Shown here: positions 49,801-58,623 of the stretch, one piece after another
Numbering within the stretch: the stretch's first letter is position 1
Layout: each line of letters opens with the position of its first letter
Source of the DNA: Calothrix sp. NIES-4105
Lineage (GTDB): Bacteria; Cyanobacteriota; Cyanobacteriia; Cyanobacteriales; Nostocaceae
Assembly: GCF_002368415.1 (NCBI RefSeq)
Contig: NZ_AP018290.1
Location: 2,927,614-2,991,613 of the forward strand
Direction of reading: 5' to 3'
DNA length: 64,000 nt
Program-made: the position numbers and the translations under genes
Notes under the pieces: generated by a model
The model's input: only the letters and a program-made list of their open reading frames with translations
What the model was told of the DNA's origin: nothing
Databases searched by the model: none

Positions 49801-52283
49801 CCTGCACGCCCAGTTCCATTTGAACCTTCGCGAATTTGGGATGTGACATCTCCCGACGTTGTATCGATAGTGGATGCGTTACTGGTAAGGGTAATGTCCC
49901 CACTGTTGCCTGTATCACCTGCTTCTGAGTTGATACCTTTAGTGATAATGGCGCCATTGGCAGTAACCGTTATTGCCCCACCATTACCTCCACCGCCAAC
50001 AGGAGAGAATGACAAAGATAACAAATCGCCAATGGTGATGCTGCCGTTATTGGCTTCAAGGTTAATTATGCCCCCCGAACCCGCATTCCCAGAACGAGAG
50101 TCCGAGACAGAGTATAAATTGCCTGCGGTAATGCTACCGTTGTTAGTTTTTAGGCTAATGGCGCCACCCGAAGCCACATTATCAGATGTTGAGTACGAGT
50201 AAGAGTTCAAATTGCCCGTTGTAATATTGTTAAAGGCAGAAAGGGAAATGGCGCCACCATTCCCATTTGTCGAGTCAGTATATAAAGTTCCTTTGCTTGT
50301 ATCAATTTTTCCATTAGTGCTAGTGAGTTGAATGTTGCCACCATCTCCTTTTTCGGCACCAGCATTTAACGAAGCGGTTTGAATATTATCTAGGGCTGTA
50401 AAAAGAATTATTCCTGCACGCCCAGTTCCATTGGAACCAGAGCGAATTTGGGATGTGACATCTCCCGACGTTGTATCAATAGTAGATGCATTACTGCTAA
50501 GGGTGATGTCCCCACTGTTGCCTGTATCCCCTGCTTCTGAGTTCATACCGCCGGTGATAATCGCGCCATTGGCTGTAACCTTTATTGCCCCACCATTTCC
50601 CCCACCGCCAACGGGAGAGAATGAGAAAGATAACAAATCGCCAATGGTAATGCTGTCATTGTTGGCTTCAAGGTTAATTATGCCCCCCGAACCCGCATTC
50701 CCAGAACGAGAGTTTGAGAAGGAGTACAAATTGCCAGTGGTGATCCTACCGTTATTAGCTTGTAAACTAATGGCGCCCCCCAACCCCGTACTGCCCGATG
50801 TAGAGAACGAGTAAGACTCTAAATTGCCAGTAGTAATGTTGCCATTGTTAGCTTTTAGGCTAATGGCGCCTCCATTGAGAGCGTCATTACTAGTATTTAG
50901 CGTTTGTGCATTAGTGGTAATTGCTCCAGCACTGTTAATATCAATCCCACCCCCATTAGTTGTAATTGCTTTACTACTCACATCCCCAGATGCTGTTGTT
51001 AAACTAACTATCCCCCCAACACCATTAAATGGTTCTAAGCGTACATTTCCACCTAAAGTAATTCCCTCTGGCACCGGAACACTCTTCAACGGAGGAACTG
51101 AGCCATAATTAACACCACCATAAGCCAGAGTATTTTGCCCAGAACGCATTATTAATGCCGTACTGTTGCTTAAAGTTGCAGTATCTTGTCCAGCAGGCGC
51201 GCTAGTATCCGGTCTAATAATATTTATATCACCTTGAAAGCGAATATTACCCTTGCTTTCAACTAATAACGATGCTCCTGTATAGTTAGCTGCAACATCC
51301 ACATCACTATTACTGCTAATTATTGGGTCATATCTACTCACAATGTTTGCTAGCCCTGATACACTATGAATCGTAAAACTCCCACCACTTTTAAAACGAG
51401 CATCAAGAGAAATGATTCCATCACTAATTAAGCTCAAATTACCCCCACTCACAAAAGGCGCCTGCGTTGGGTGAAAGGGCGCTAAAATATCAATTCCTTG
51501 ATTTCCTGCAATTGTCAGATTAGCACCTGAAGTAGCTAAAAATGGAGTCGTTACACTGTCGCGCACCCGAATTGTATCAGCAGCAAGCAATGTTAAATCT
51601 CCACCTGCTACTAGTTTTCCCTGCAAATCAAGTTTGTTAGCGACTAGTGTTAGGTCTTGCTGGGATGTTAAATTTCCAGTATTAGTAATAGTCGCCCCTG
51701 GCTGACTTGCTCCATACTGCAATCCTGGCGTAATACTTACCGTTAGTAATGGTGGTGGAAGAGGATTAATAGCACTAAAGGTACTGCCATTAGCAAACTT
51801 GAAACTGTTTGCCGTAGTTGCAGAAAACGAGCCACCAATGTCTAAGCGGGCATTTGGTCCAAAAATAATCCCATTGGGATTGAGCAGGAATAAGTTTGCT
51901 GTGCCTATGCTGCGAATTAAGCCATCAATATTAGAAATTGACTTACCCGTTACTCGTGTCAGAATGTTTTGAATATCCAGTGCATTATTGAAGAAAGCAG
52001 TACTACCATTGGGAACAGAAAACTCCTCAAAGCTGTGGAAGAGATTAACGCCTCTTGTGGTTCCACCCTCTATAATTCTGGTGTTGTTTTCTAATTTGAC
52101 ATTAGAATTATTCGGCAGAGTGGCATCCGGCGTAATTTGGGCGATTGCACAGTTAGCAAACAATATTATTGCAGTAGCTAACTGATAAGTTAGGGCTTGC
52201 GCTAGAAGCTTGGCGCCGTGCGAGTATGCGCTCGCAATTCCTATACCTTTGAGGCGCCCCAAATTTATATTTTTGCTCAACAT
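46803..52283 (-). CDS. Two-partner-secretion exoprotein, 1826 aa (tandem paralogue 1)
   Basis: A long signal region (about 48 residues, ending NCAIAQ), then the TPS domain (ITPDATLPNNSNVKLENNTR, NLFHSFEEFSVPNGS, NLFLLNPNGIIFG). The first 450 residues and the last 220 closely match the next adhesin upstream (52532-57391), while the middles differ; this one has repeats such as STIDTTSGDVTSQIR and SEAGDTGNSGDITL, then a GNINI-type beta-helix. C terminus SSFTYTGRGGLPPSPNNT, MWEDWRL, QIVEAQGWIINNKGEV. GAGGGATGC precedes the start, the same leader as in the paralogue. Its stop is about 70 bp before trpC. Confidence 0.9.
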   Translation of the reverse strand: MLSKNINLGRLKGIGIASAYSHGAKLLAQALTYQLATAIILFANCAIAQITPDATLPNNSNVKLENNTRIIEGGTTRGVNLFHSFEEFSVPNGSTAFFNNALDIQNILTRVTGKSISNIDGLIRSIGTANLFLLNPNGIIFGPNARLDIGGSFSATTANSFKFANGSTFSAINPLPPPLLTVSITPGLQYGASQPGATITNTGNLTSQQDLTLVANKLDLQGKLVAGGDLTLLAADTIRVRDSVTTPFLATSGANLTIAGNQGIDILAPFHPTQAPFVSGGNLSLISDGIISLDARFKSGGSFTIHSVSGLANIVSRYDPIISSNSDVDVAANYTGASLLVESKGNIRFQGDINIIRPDTSAPAGQDTATLSNSTALIMRSGQNTLAYGGVNYGSVPPLKSVPVPEGITLGGNVRLEPFNGVGGIVSLTTASGDVSSKAITTNGGGIDINSAGAITTNAQTLNTSNDALNGGAISLKANNGNITTGNLESYSFSTSGSTGLGGAISLQANNGRITTGNLYSFSNSRSGNAGSGGIINLEANNDSITIGDLLSFSFSPVGGGGNGGAIKVTANGAIITGGMNSEAGDTGNSGDITLSSNASTIDTTSGDVTSQIRSGSNGTGRAGIILFTALDNIQTASLNAGAEKGDGGNIQLTSTNGKIDTSKGTLYTDSTNGNGGAISLSAFNNITTGNLNSYSYSTSDNVASGGAISLKTNNGSITAGNLYSVSDSRSGNAGSGGIINLEANNGSITIGDLLSLSFSPVGGGGNGGAITVTANGAIITKGINSEAGDTGNSGDITLTSNASTIDTTSGDVTSQIREGSNGTGRAGKIVFTALDNIQTALLNASAEQGNGGNIQLTATNGAINTTRGDLATDSKSRNSGAIFLSALNNITTGRIISEAGDIGNGGNIILTSNASTIDTTSGDVTSQIREGSNGTGNAGTIVFTALDNIQTALLDASAEQGNSGSIQLSSTNGEINTTKGTLYTDSKNGNTANIQLQALNKIRTRNIISNNSLSDKLARGGDITLVSKNGEVQVDDYISTTTYGSSKGGDINIVTGSLSLTDGAKLSASTFGQGDAGSVFVKASDSVSLVNGIIFSTVESGAVANGGKVEINAASLSLKDGAQILTLVREASNGKPAGRGNAGNVNVNVTGALKIEGTNTNKDGIYPSAIFSDVGIGATGNRGNINISAGSLSLTDGAQLSASLQPLARDEGVEGNIDITANSVSLDNGAGVYAQALNNSVGNAGNITIKTGSFSAAGTSQIAVNTQGQGNSGNINIQAGEFSMTSNAALRADLDIGGTALKGGNINLIVDGSISLIGGKTEALTAPTGESTRITLGLLPGGKGPGGNLTIKANSLVLKDGALIKASTQGEGDAGNINITTNVVDISGSSPISGLASGLFTSTDGSFNAGNIIINTEKFQIADSAGLSARSRGDGQGGNITVNTRYFEAMNGGQLVTTTTGNGQAGNIQINAKDRVIISGIDQKYNTRIAQVQANEERIRTDPVRTSFRLSSIANNFTETGAASGVFANSFKGSTGKGGDINITSGSLTIRDNAEVTGNSQGSGNAGTIKATSNSILLDNEASFSANTTGGGGNIFLNSPLLLLRRGSSITTNASGDNIAGGNITIDAKNGFIIAVEKENSDISANSQDSRGGNVTINNSAGIFGIQPRKETSLQSDITATGKTPDLSGTVQINNPDVDPSKGLVPLTIDVVDVARLVDNNICAKTDKNSSFTYTGRGGLPPSPNNTLNSDAMWEDWRLTSVPNPTEAKRDRGNSANNSSRSTQIVEAQGWIINNKGEVTLIAKAPTTTLNKVDSSFDCQAPMDK

Positions 52284-52531
52284 TGCATCCCTCTAAAGAA
52301 GTAGAAAAAGTTTTTCCATCTGTCCGAATACTCTATGCCCCTGTTAAAGAATACAACACTCGGCGCGAGCTTCGGTAGAAATATTTTCCAATTCCATAGA
52401 ACGTGTTAATTGATCGTAGTGATGATTTTTATTACCACGGAGCCACAGAGAACACAGAGGTAAGAGATATTAAAAATAAACGATTCCGCATTTTATTGCA
52501 AGCTATTACTGCCTGTGTCTCTTAGTGCCTA

Positions 52532-55500
52532 TTACTTGACAATTGGCGCCTGACATTCTAATGATGAATCTACTTTATTGAGTGCCGTTGTGGGAGCATA
52601 AGCTATAAGTGTCACTTCGCCCTTGTTATTAATTATCCACCCCTGCGCTTCTACAATTTGAGTAGAGCGTGAGGAATTATTCTGCGAGTTCCCCCTCCCT
52701 CTATCTCTTTTTGCCTCTGTTGGGTTTGGTACAGTAGTAAGGCGCCAATCTTCCCACATCGCATTACTATTAAGTGTGTTGTTAGGAGAGGGGGGTAAAC
52801 CACCACGTCCGGTATAAGTGAAACTACTATTAGCTGTTCTCGCACAGATGTTATCGTCTACTAAACGCGCGACATCCACTACATCTGTTGTTAGGGGAAC
52901 TAATCCTTTATCAGGATCAACATCGGGGTTATTAATTTGCACTGTGCCAGGAGTTTTCCCTGTGGCAGTAATATCACTTTGTAAAGAAGTTTCTTTCCTA
53001 GGTTGAATACCAAAGATACCAGCACTATTGTTAATGGTGACATTCCCGCCACGAGAGTCTTGAGAATTAGCACTAATATCGCTATTTTCTTTTTCGACAG
53101 CAATGATGAAACCATTTTTAGCATCAATCGTAATATTACCACCAGCAATATTGTTTCCAGTAGCGTTAGTCGTGATACTACTACCACGACGCAGTAATAA
53201 CAAAGGTGAATTGAGAAAAATATTTCCCTCTCCTCCAGTAGTGTCCGCGTTAATTTTGGCGCCGTTATTCAACTCGATAGAGTTAGCATTTACAATTAAA
53301 TTACCAGCGCTTCCAGATTTTGTACTGCTGACACTGACTTTTGCATTGTTTTCTACTCTCAACTTTCCTGTACTTAGAGTTAAATTACCACCTGTGCCAT
53401 TTCCAGAAGTTTCTGCAGAAACAATCGAACCATTGCCAGTCAGAGTAACTGACTCAGGAGCTTTGATTGTTATCGCTCCTCCTTTACCACTACTACTGGT
53501 GGATGCGGATATTTGCGCTCCTTCTTGGAAATTAACCGTTAAACTTTGTCCATTGCTACGGGGTTGAATAGTTAAATTCCCTGCATTCCCGGCGCCTGAA
53601 GTTGAGGTGAGAATCTGTCCACCTTTGTCAACACTCAAAGTATTAGCGCTGACTGTAATATCGCCTCCTGTTGAGTTAGTTACAGTTGTCGCATCTAAAA
53701 CAGCTCCATCAGTTACCTCTAAGTTGTTAGCTGTAACGCTGATATTACCGCCTTGTCCAATACGACTGCTAGATGTTTCTCCTGATAGCTCATTAGTGCT
53801 ACCACTAGCAGAGCGTAAAGCGCTATCTTTTCCAGAAATACTGACTGTATCAGCATCTACCGCTATCTCTCCTGCAAATCCATTTCCTAAAGTCTGGGTT
53901 TGTACAATTCCAGAATTGGTTATGGAAACTCTAGGAGTACTAAGTTCAACTCTACCACTGTTACCAATTGCTCCTGGAGCTACCCCGCTTAATATTGAGC
54001 CATTGTCGATTGTTATTGAATCACGCGTGTTAATGGAAACGTTACCTGCATTACTATTTTTTCCAAAGCTGGTTGTAGCGATGGCAGCACCATTATTAAC
54101 GATTAGTCTTCCGGTATTAATTGTCAAGTTGCCTGCACTACCTGTAGAGTTGGTAGTTGTTTGGGAAAACACACCAGAAGGAAATACAGTTCCAAAGGGT
54201 GCGGAAGTAGTTCCATTTGGAATATAACCGCCAAGGTATGTATCTGGTGAAAGTCCTATGATGTTACTAGAATCTAGTGGAACAAAAATACCTTGGGGTG
54301 TGTTGGTTGTTTTACCACCTAGCTCTATTGTACCATTAGTAGTTAAAGTGATGTTTCCTCCTGCTCCTGTGCCGTGAGTGGAAGCGGATATTTGTCCACC
54401 GTTAGTGAGGGAAATTGAAGTCGCGCTGATTTGAATATCTCCGGCTTTGCCAGAACCAAATATATCGCTCGATATTGCACCATTATTTAAAACAAAAGGA
54501 GCATTGCTGTTAATAGTGATGTTTCCTGAACCTTTTGCTCCAGAGGAGGTTATTGAAGTTAGATTGATGGTATCTGTGGCGCTCAATGTTACCGCTCCCC
54601 CTGTACCTGAAGCTCCACCTGCTGCTCCAGCTCGAGGGGGCGCGGCGTAGGAGAAAGAATCCAGAGACAGTGTATTAATATTAGCTCCAGCGCTCAATGT
54701 TATCGCTCCCCCTGTACCTGCTATTCCCACACCTGCTCCACCTGTGTAGGCGATGGATGTGGAATTTAGTTTTTTTGTATCAATATTAGCTCCAGATCTC
54801 AGTGTTATTGCTCCCCCTGTACCTGCTTCACTTCTCTGGGAGAGCGAGTAAGAGTCTAGGGATTGTGTCTTAATATTAGCTCCAGCGCTCAGTGTTATCG
54901 CTCCCCCTGTACTTGCGTCTAAACGGGAACCATTGGAGGAGTTCAGAGATTCTGTATTAATATTAGCTCCAGCGTTCAGTGTTATCGCTCCCCCTGTACC
55001 TGTACCTGCAAAACCGTAGGTAGAAGAGTCTAGAGTTAGTGTATTAATATCAGCTCCAGCGTTCAGTGTTATCGTTCCTCCTGTACCTGCTGTACCTGTC
55101 TGGATAGAAAGGGAGGAAGATTTCAGGTCTTGTGTATTAATGTTGCCATTAACGGCACTAATGGTAATGGCGCCGCCATTCCCACCTTCTGCGGCGTTGA
55201 AGCCTGAGTTAGATGCTAAAGAACCAGTTGTAATGTCTCCCAAGCCAGCAGTTAGGCGAATCTCACCCCCATTTTTGTTGATACCGATACTTTGTTCAGA
55301 AGAAGAAGAGTTCAAATTTGCTGTGGTAATGCTAGCCAAAGCTTTTAGACTAATGGCGCCACCATTCCCATTTTTGGAGTTAGTATATAAAGTTCCTTTA
55401 GTTGTATCAATTTTTCCATTAGTGCTAGTGAGTTGAATGTTGCCACCATCTCCTTTTTCGGCACTAGCATCTAATGAAGCGGTTTGAATATTATCTAGGG

Positions 55501-57391
55501 CTGTAAAAACAATTTTTCCTGCACGCCCAGTTCCGTTTGAACCTTCGCGAATTTGGGATGTGACAGTGAGCAACGTTGTATCAATAGTGGATGCATTACT
55601 TGTAAGGGTGATGTCCCCACTGTTACCTGTATCCCCTGCTTCTGAGTTGATACCTTTAGTGATAATGGCGCCATCGGCAGTAACCTTTATTGCCCCACCA
55701 TTTCTTCCACCGCCAACAGGAGAGAATGAGAAAGAGAACAAATTGCCAATGGTAATACTGCCATTGTTGGCTTCAAGGTTTATTATGCCCCCTGAACCTG
55801 CATTGCCAGAACGAGAGTTTGAGAGGGAGTACAAATCGCCAGTGGTAATGCTACCGTTGTTAGCTTGTAGACTAATGGCGCCACCCAAACTCGTGCTACC
55901 CGATGTAGAGAACGAGTAAGACTCCAAATCGCCAGTAGTAATGTTGCCGTTGTTAGCTTTTAAGCTAATTTCACCACCATTGAGAGCGCCATTACTAGTG
56001 TTTAGCGTTTGTCCATTCGTAGTGATTGCTTTTGCACTGTTAATATCAATGGCGCCTCCATTAGTTGTAATTTCTTTAGTACTTACGTCCCCGGATGCTG
56101 TTGTTAAGCTAACTACTCCCCCAACACCATTAAATGGCTCTAGGCGTACATTTCCACCTAAAGTAATTCCTTCCGGCACCAGAACACCAGTTAACCCAGG
56201 TAAATCGCCATAATTAATACCACCATTAGCCAGAGTATTCTGCCCAGAACGCATTATTAATGCCGTACTGTTGCTTAAAGTTGCAGTATCTTGTCCAGCA
56301 GGTACGGTAGTATCCGGTGTTGTGATGTTTATATCACCTTGAAAGCGAATATTACCCTTGCTTTCAACTAACAACGATGCTCCTGTATAGTTAGCTGCAA
56401 CATCCACATCGCCATTACTGCTAATTATTGGGTCATACAAGCTGACAAAGTTTGCCAGTCCCCCTGATACACTATGAATCGAAAAATTCCTACCACTTGC
56501 AAAACGAGCATCAAGAGAAATGATTCCATCACTGATTAAGCTCAAATTGCCCCCACTCACAAAAGCCGCCTGCGTTGGGTGAAAGAGCGCTAAAATATCA
56601 ATTCCTTGATTTCCTGCAATTGTCAGATTAGTACCTGAAGTAGCTAAAAATGGAGTCGTCACACTGTCGCGCACCCGAATTGTATCAGCAGCTTGCAATG
56701 TTAAGTCTCTGCCTGCTACTAGCTGTCCCTGCAAATCAAGTTTATTAGCGACTAGTGTTAGGTCTTGCTGGGATGTTAAATTTCCGGTGTTAGTAATAGT
56801 CGCACCTGCCTGACTTGCTCCATACTGCAACCCTGGTGTAATACTTACCGTCAGTAGTGGTGGTGCTTGGGGATTAATAGCACTAAAGGTACTGCCATCA
56901 GCAAACTTGAAACTGTTTGCCGTAGTTGCAGAAAACGAGCCGCCAATGTCTAAGCGGGCATTTTGTCCAAAAATAATACCATTAGGATTGAGCAGGAATA
57001 AGTTTGCTGTGCCTATGCTGCGAATTAAGCCATCAATATTAGAAATTGACTTACCCGTTACTCGTGTCAGAATGTTCTGAATATCCAGTGCATTATTGAA
57101 GAAAGCAGCACTGCCATTGGGAACAGAAAATTCGGTAAAACTATGGAATAAATTACTACCTGCGCGCGTTCCACCCTCAATAATTCTGGTGTTGTTTTCT
57201 AATTTGACATTAGAATTATTCGGGAGAGTGCTATCCGGTATAATTTGGGCTATGGCGCCATTAGCAGATAATATTATTGCACTCGCAAACTGACAAATCA
57301 GGGCTTGCGCTAGAAGCTTGGCGCCGCGCGTGTACGCATTTGCAATTCTTATACCTTTGAAGCACCCAAGATGTATATTTTTGTCCAACAT
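52532..57391 (-). CDS. Two-partner-secretion exoprotein, 1619 aa (tandem paralogue 2)
   Basis: Signal region ending NGAIAQ, then the TPS domain (IIPDSTLPNNSNVKLENN, NLFHSFTEFSVPNGS, NLFLLNPNGIIFG). Specific to this copy is a central stretch of short repeats (GAGANINTLSLDS, TGGAITLSAGANI, about residues 780-960) and a later NGAAIATTSFGKNSNAGNV region. The N and C termini match paralogue 1. Ribosome-binding leader GAGAGGGATGCAATG. About 250 bp separate it from paralogue 1, and it diverges from the halogenase cluster across a 1.2-kb gap. Surface adhesin or fibre. Confidence 0.9.
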   Translation of the reverse strand: MLDKNIHLGCFKGIRIANAYTRGAKLLAQALICQFASAIILSANGAIAQIIPDSTLPNNSNVKLENNTRIIEGGTRAGSNLFHSFTEFSVPNGSAAFFNNALDIQNILTRVTGKSISNIDGLIRSIGTANLFLLNPNGIIFGQNARLDIGGSFSATTANSFKFADGSTFSAINPQAPPLLTVSITPGLQYGASQAGATITNTGNLTSQQDLTLVANKLDLQGQLVAGRDLTLQAADTIRVRDSVTTPFLATSGTNLTIAGNQGIDILALFHPTQAAFVSGGNLSLISDGIISLDARFASGRNFSIHSVSGGLANFVSLYDPIISSNGDVDVAANYTGASLLVESKGNIRFQGDINITTPDTTVPAGQDTATLSNSTALIMRSGQNTLANGGINYGDLPGLTGVLVPEGITLGGNVRLEPFNGVGGVVSLTTASGDVSTKEITTNGGAIDINSAKAITTNGQTLNTSNGALNGGEISLKANNGNITTGDLESYSFSTSGSTSLGGAISLQANNGSITTGDLYSLSNSRSGNAGSGGIINLEANNGSITIGNLFSFSFSPVGGGRNGGAIKVTADGAIITKGINSEAGDTGNSGDITLTSNASTIDTTLLTVTSQIREGSNGTGRAGKIVFTALDNIQTASLDASAEKGDGGNIQLTSTNGKIDTTKGTLYTNSKNGNGGAISLKALASITTANLNSSSSEQSIGINKNGGEIRLTAGLGDITTGSLASNSGFNAAEGGNGGAITISAVNGNINTQDLKSSSLSIQTGTAGTGGTITLNAGADINTLTLDSSTYGFAGTGTGGAITLNAGANINTESLNSSNGSRLDASTGGAITLSAGANIKTQSLDSYSLSQRSEAGTGGAITLRSGANIDTKKLNSTSIAYTGGAGVGIAGTGGAITLSAGANINTLSLDSFSYAAPPRAGAAGGASGTGGAVTLSATDTINLTSITSSGAKGSGNITINSNAPFVLNNGAISSDIFGSGKAGDIQISATSISLTNGGQISASTHGTGAGGNITLTTNGTIELGGKTTNTPQGIFVPLDSSNIIGLSPDTYLGGYIPNGTTSAPFGTVFPSGVFSQTTTNSTGSAGNLTINTGRLIVNNGAAIATTSFGKNSNAGNVSINTRDSITIDNGSILSGVAPGAIGNSGRVELSTPRVSITNSGIVQTQTLGNGFAGEIAVDADTVSISGKDSALRSASGSTNELSGETSSSRIGQGGNISVTANNLEVTDGAVLDATTVTNSTGGDITVSANTLSVDKGGQILTSTSGAGNAGNLTIQPRSNGQSLTVNFQEGAQISASTSSSGKGGAITIKAPESVTLTGNGSIVSAETSGNGTGGNLTLSTGKLRVENNAKVSVSSTKSGSAGNLIVNANSIELNNGAKINADTTGGEGNIFLNSPLLLLRRGSSITTNATGNNIAGGNITIDAKNGFIIAVEKENSDISANSQDSRGGNVTINNSAGIFGIQPRKETSLQSDITATGKTPGTVQINNPDVDPDKGLVPLTTDVVDVARLVDDNICARTANSSFTYTGRGGLPPSPNNTLNSNAMWEDWRLTTVPNPTEAKRDRGRGNSQNNSSRSTQIVEAQGWIINNKGEVTLIAYAPTTALNKVDSSLECQAPIVK

Positions 57392-57768
57392 TGCATCCCT
57401 CTCAAGAAGTATAATTTTTCGCGTATCAGTATAAAATCAAGGAAATACTAGTAATTTGGTTAAAAAAGCAACAGCAGTTGAAGTAAAAATAATGACATTT
57501 AAAATCTACATAATATTGGCCCTTATATTATTTATTGGGAACAGCGTAGTTTTTTTATGCAACCTGTTTAATTAAGCAACACCTCATATAAGTTTTGAAC
57601 ACTAGCGTAGAGACGCGAAGAACATAGCATCTGTACATTACTATTTTCATACCCTTTATTAAATAGGTTTGGTTTTATAAAATTATTCAGAAAAATCTCA
57701 TAATTTTTTAAAAAATACAGTCAATTAGACAAAAGTCTTATTTTATGCGCGAATCCACACTCCTAACT

Positions 57769-57869
57769 ACTCCCTTCCCGCTCAAAGAATATCGAATACT
57801 AATTCGGAATTAACCGCAAAGGACGTGAAGGAAGATGGAAGATAGGTAATCTTCTACCGGGAAGGGAGT
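57769..57869. repeat. 12-bp inverted repeat in the gap before the alkaloid cluster
   Basis: ACTCCCTTCCCG (57769-57780) and CGGGAAGGGAGT (57858-57869), perfect complements 77 nt apart. It could be a small mobile repeat or an RNA stem. Confidence 0.5.
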
Positions 57870-58073
57870 AACACATTCCATAATCCATATATAGCAAGGG
57901 AGGTAGCATCCGCAGCGAGCTTGTAATGCTTGTTTTTGCTCCGGTTCGTCACTGACGACCTTACTTTTGTTGAGAAGGTGCATTCCGGTGAGTTAACCGA
58001 GCAGTATTGGCATCCGCAGATAGTTCAGGGCAAAGCTTTTCAGTCTACTAAGCTATTTTGCGTCTGGTCATAT

Positions 58074-58500
58074 GCATAATTCAACTACGCCTCCCCTAGT
58101 AATGTTTTTAGAACTCCTTCAGAGATTGTTGAAAAAATGATGAGATTGAAAAGCCTGTTCAATTAGGATTTCGCTTGAAGTCATTTTCAACATTTAAACA
58201 GGATTCCTACGGTATGTTGAGAACCTCTTCCCCTGCATAAAGGAATTTACAAGGAGAGGAGAGTAAATGTACTCAGGAATTCCCTACCAGGGAACTTTGT
58301 TGGAGGCTTAGGGCGAGCGTTTTTCCACATGACACGAAAAGTCAAATTTTGTTTCTGGTAACACGCATAATTTAACTAAGCCTTTTCCAATAGTTTTTTT
58401 AGAACTCCTTCAAAGATTGTTGAAAAAATGATGAAACTGAAAAGTCTGTTCAATTAGGATTTCATCTAAAGTCATTTTCAACAATTAAATAGGATTTCTG
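58074..58500. repeat. Duplicated about 135-bp hairpin-forming repeat upstream of the glycosyltransferase
   Basis: Two direct copies, about 58074-58212 and 58366-58500, share phrases such as TTTAGAACTCCTTCA, GATTGTTGAAAAAATGATGA and GTCTGTTCAATTAGGATTTC (or GCCTGTTC). Within each, GTTGAAAAAATGA can pair with TCATTTTCAAC about 55 nt later. This is the only strong structure in the divergent gap 57392-58623 next to the alkaloid cluster, so it may be regulatory or a mobile repeat. Confidence 0.6.
58267..58311 (+). CDS. Possible 14-residue leader peptide
   Basis: MYSGIPYQGTLLEA, preceded by an unusually strong AAGGAGAGGAG and lying between the two direct repeats upstream of the glycosyltransferase. 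It contains the hairpin TTCCCT-ACC-AGGGAA. It could be a leader or chance; it has no Trp codons, so it is not a classical trp attenuator. Confidence 0.25.
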   Translation: MYSGIPYQGTLLEA

Positions 58501-58623
58501 TAGGAAAATCTGAATCTCAATGTAATATTGTGATTTTTTAGTAGTATTTCAAAGGAAATTGCCAAACGAATCAAAAAAAAATCATGATTGAAGAACTTTG
58601 TTTGTATTTTGTGGACAATTTCA

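Noticed and set aside
57890-58060. GC-richer stretch with GGTTCG and paired words, considered as a tRNA or riboswitch
   Set aside because: I could not form a cloverleaf or match a known riboswitch core; left unassigned.
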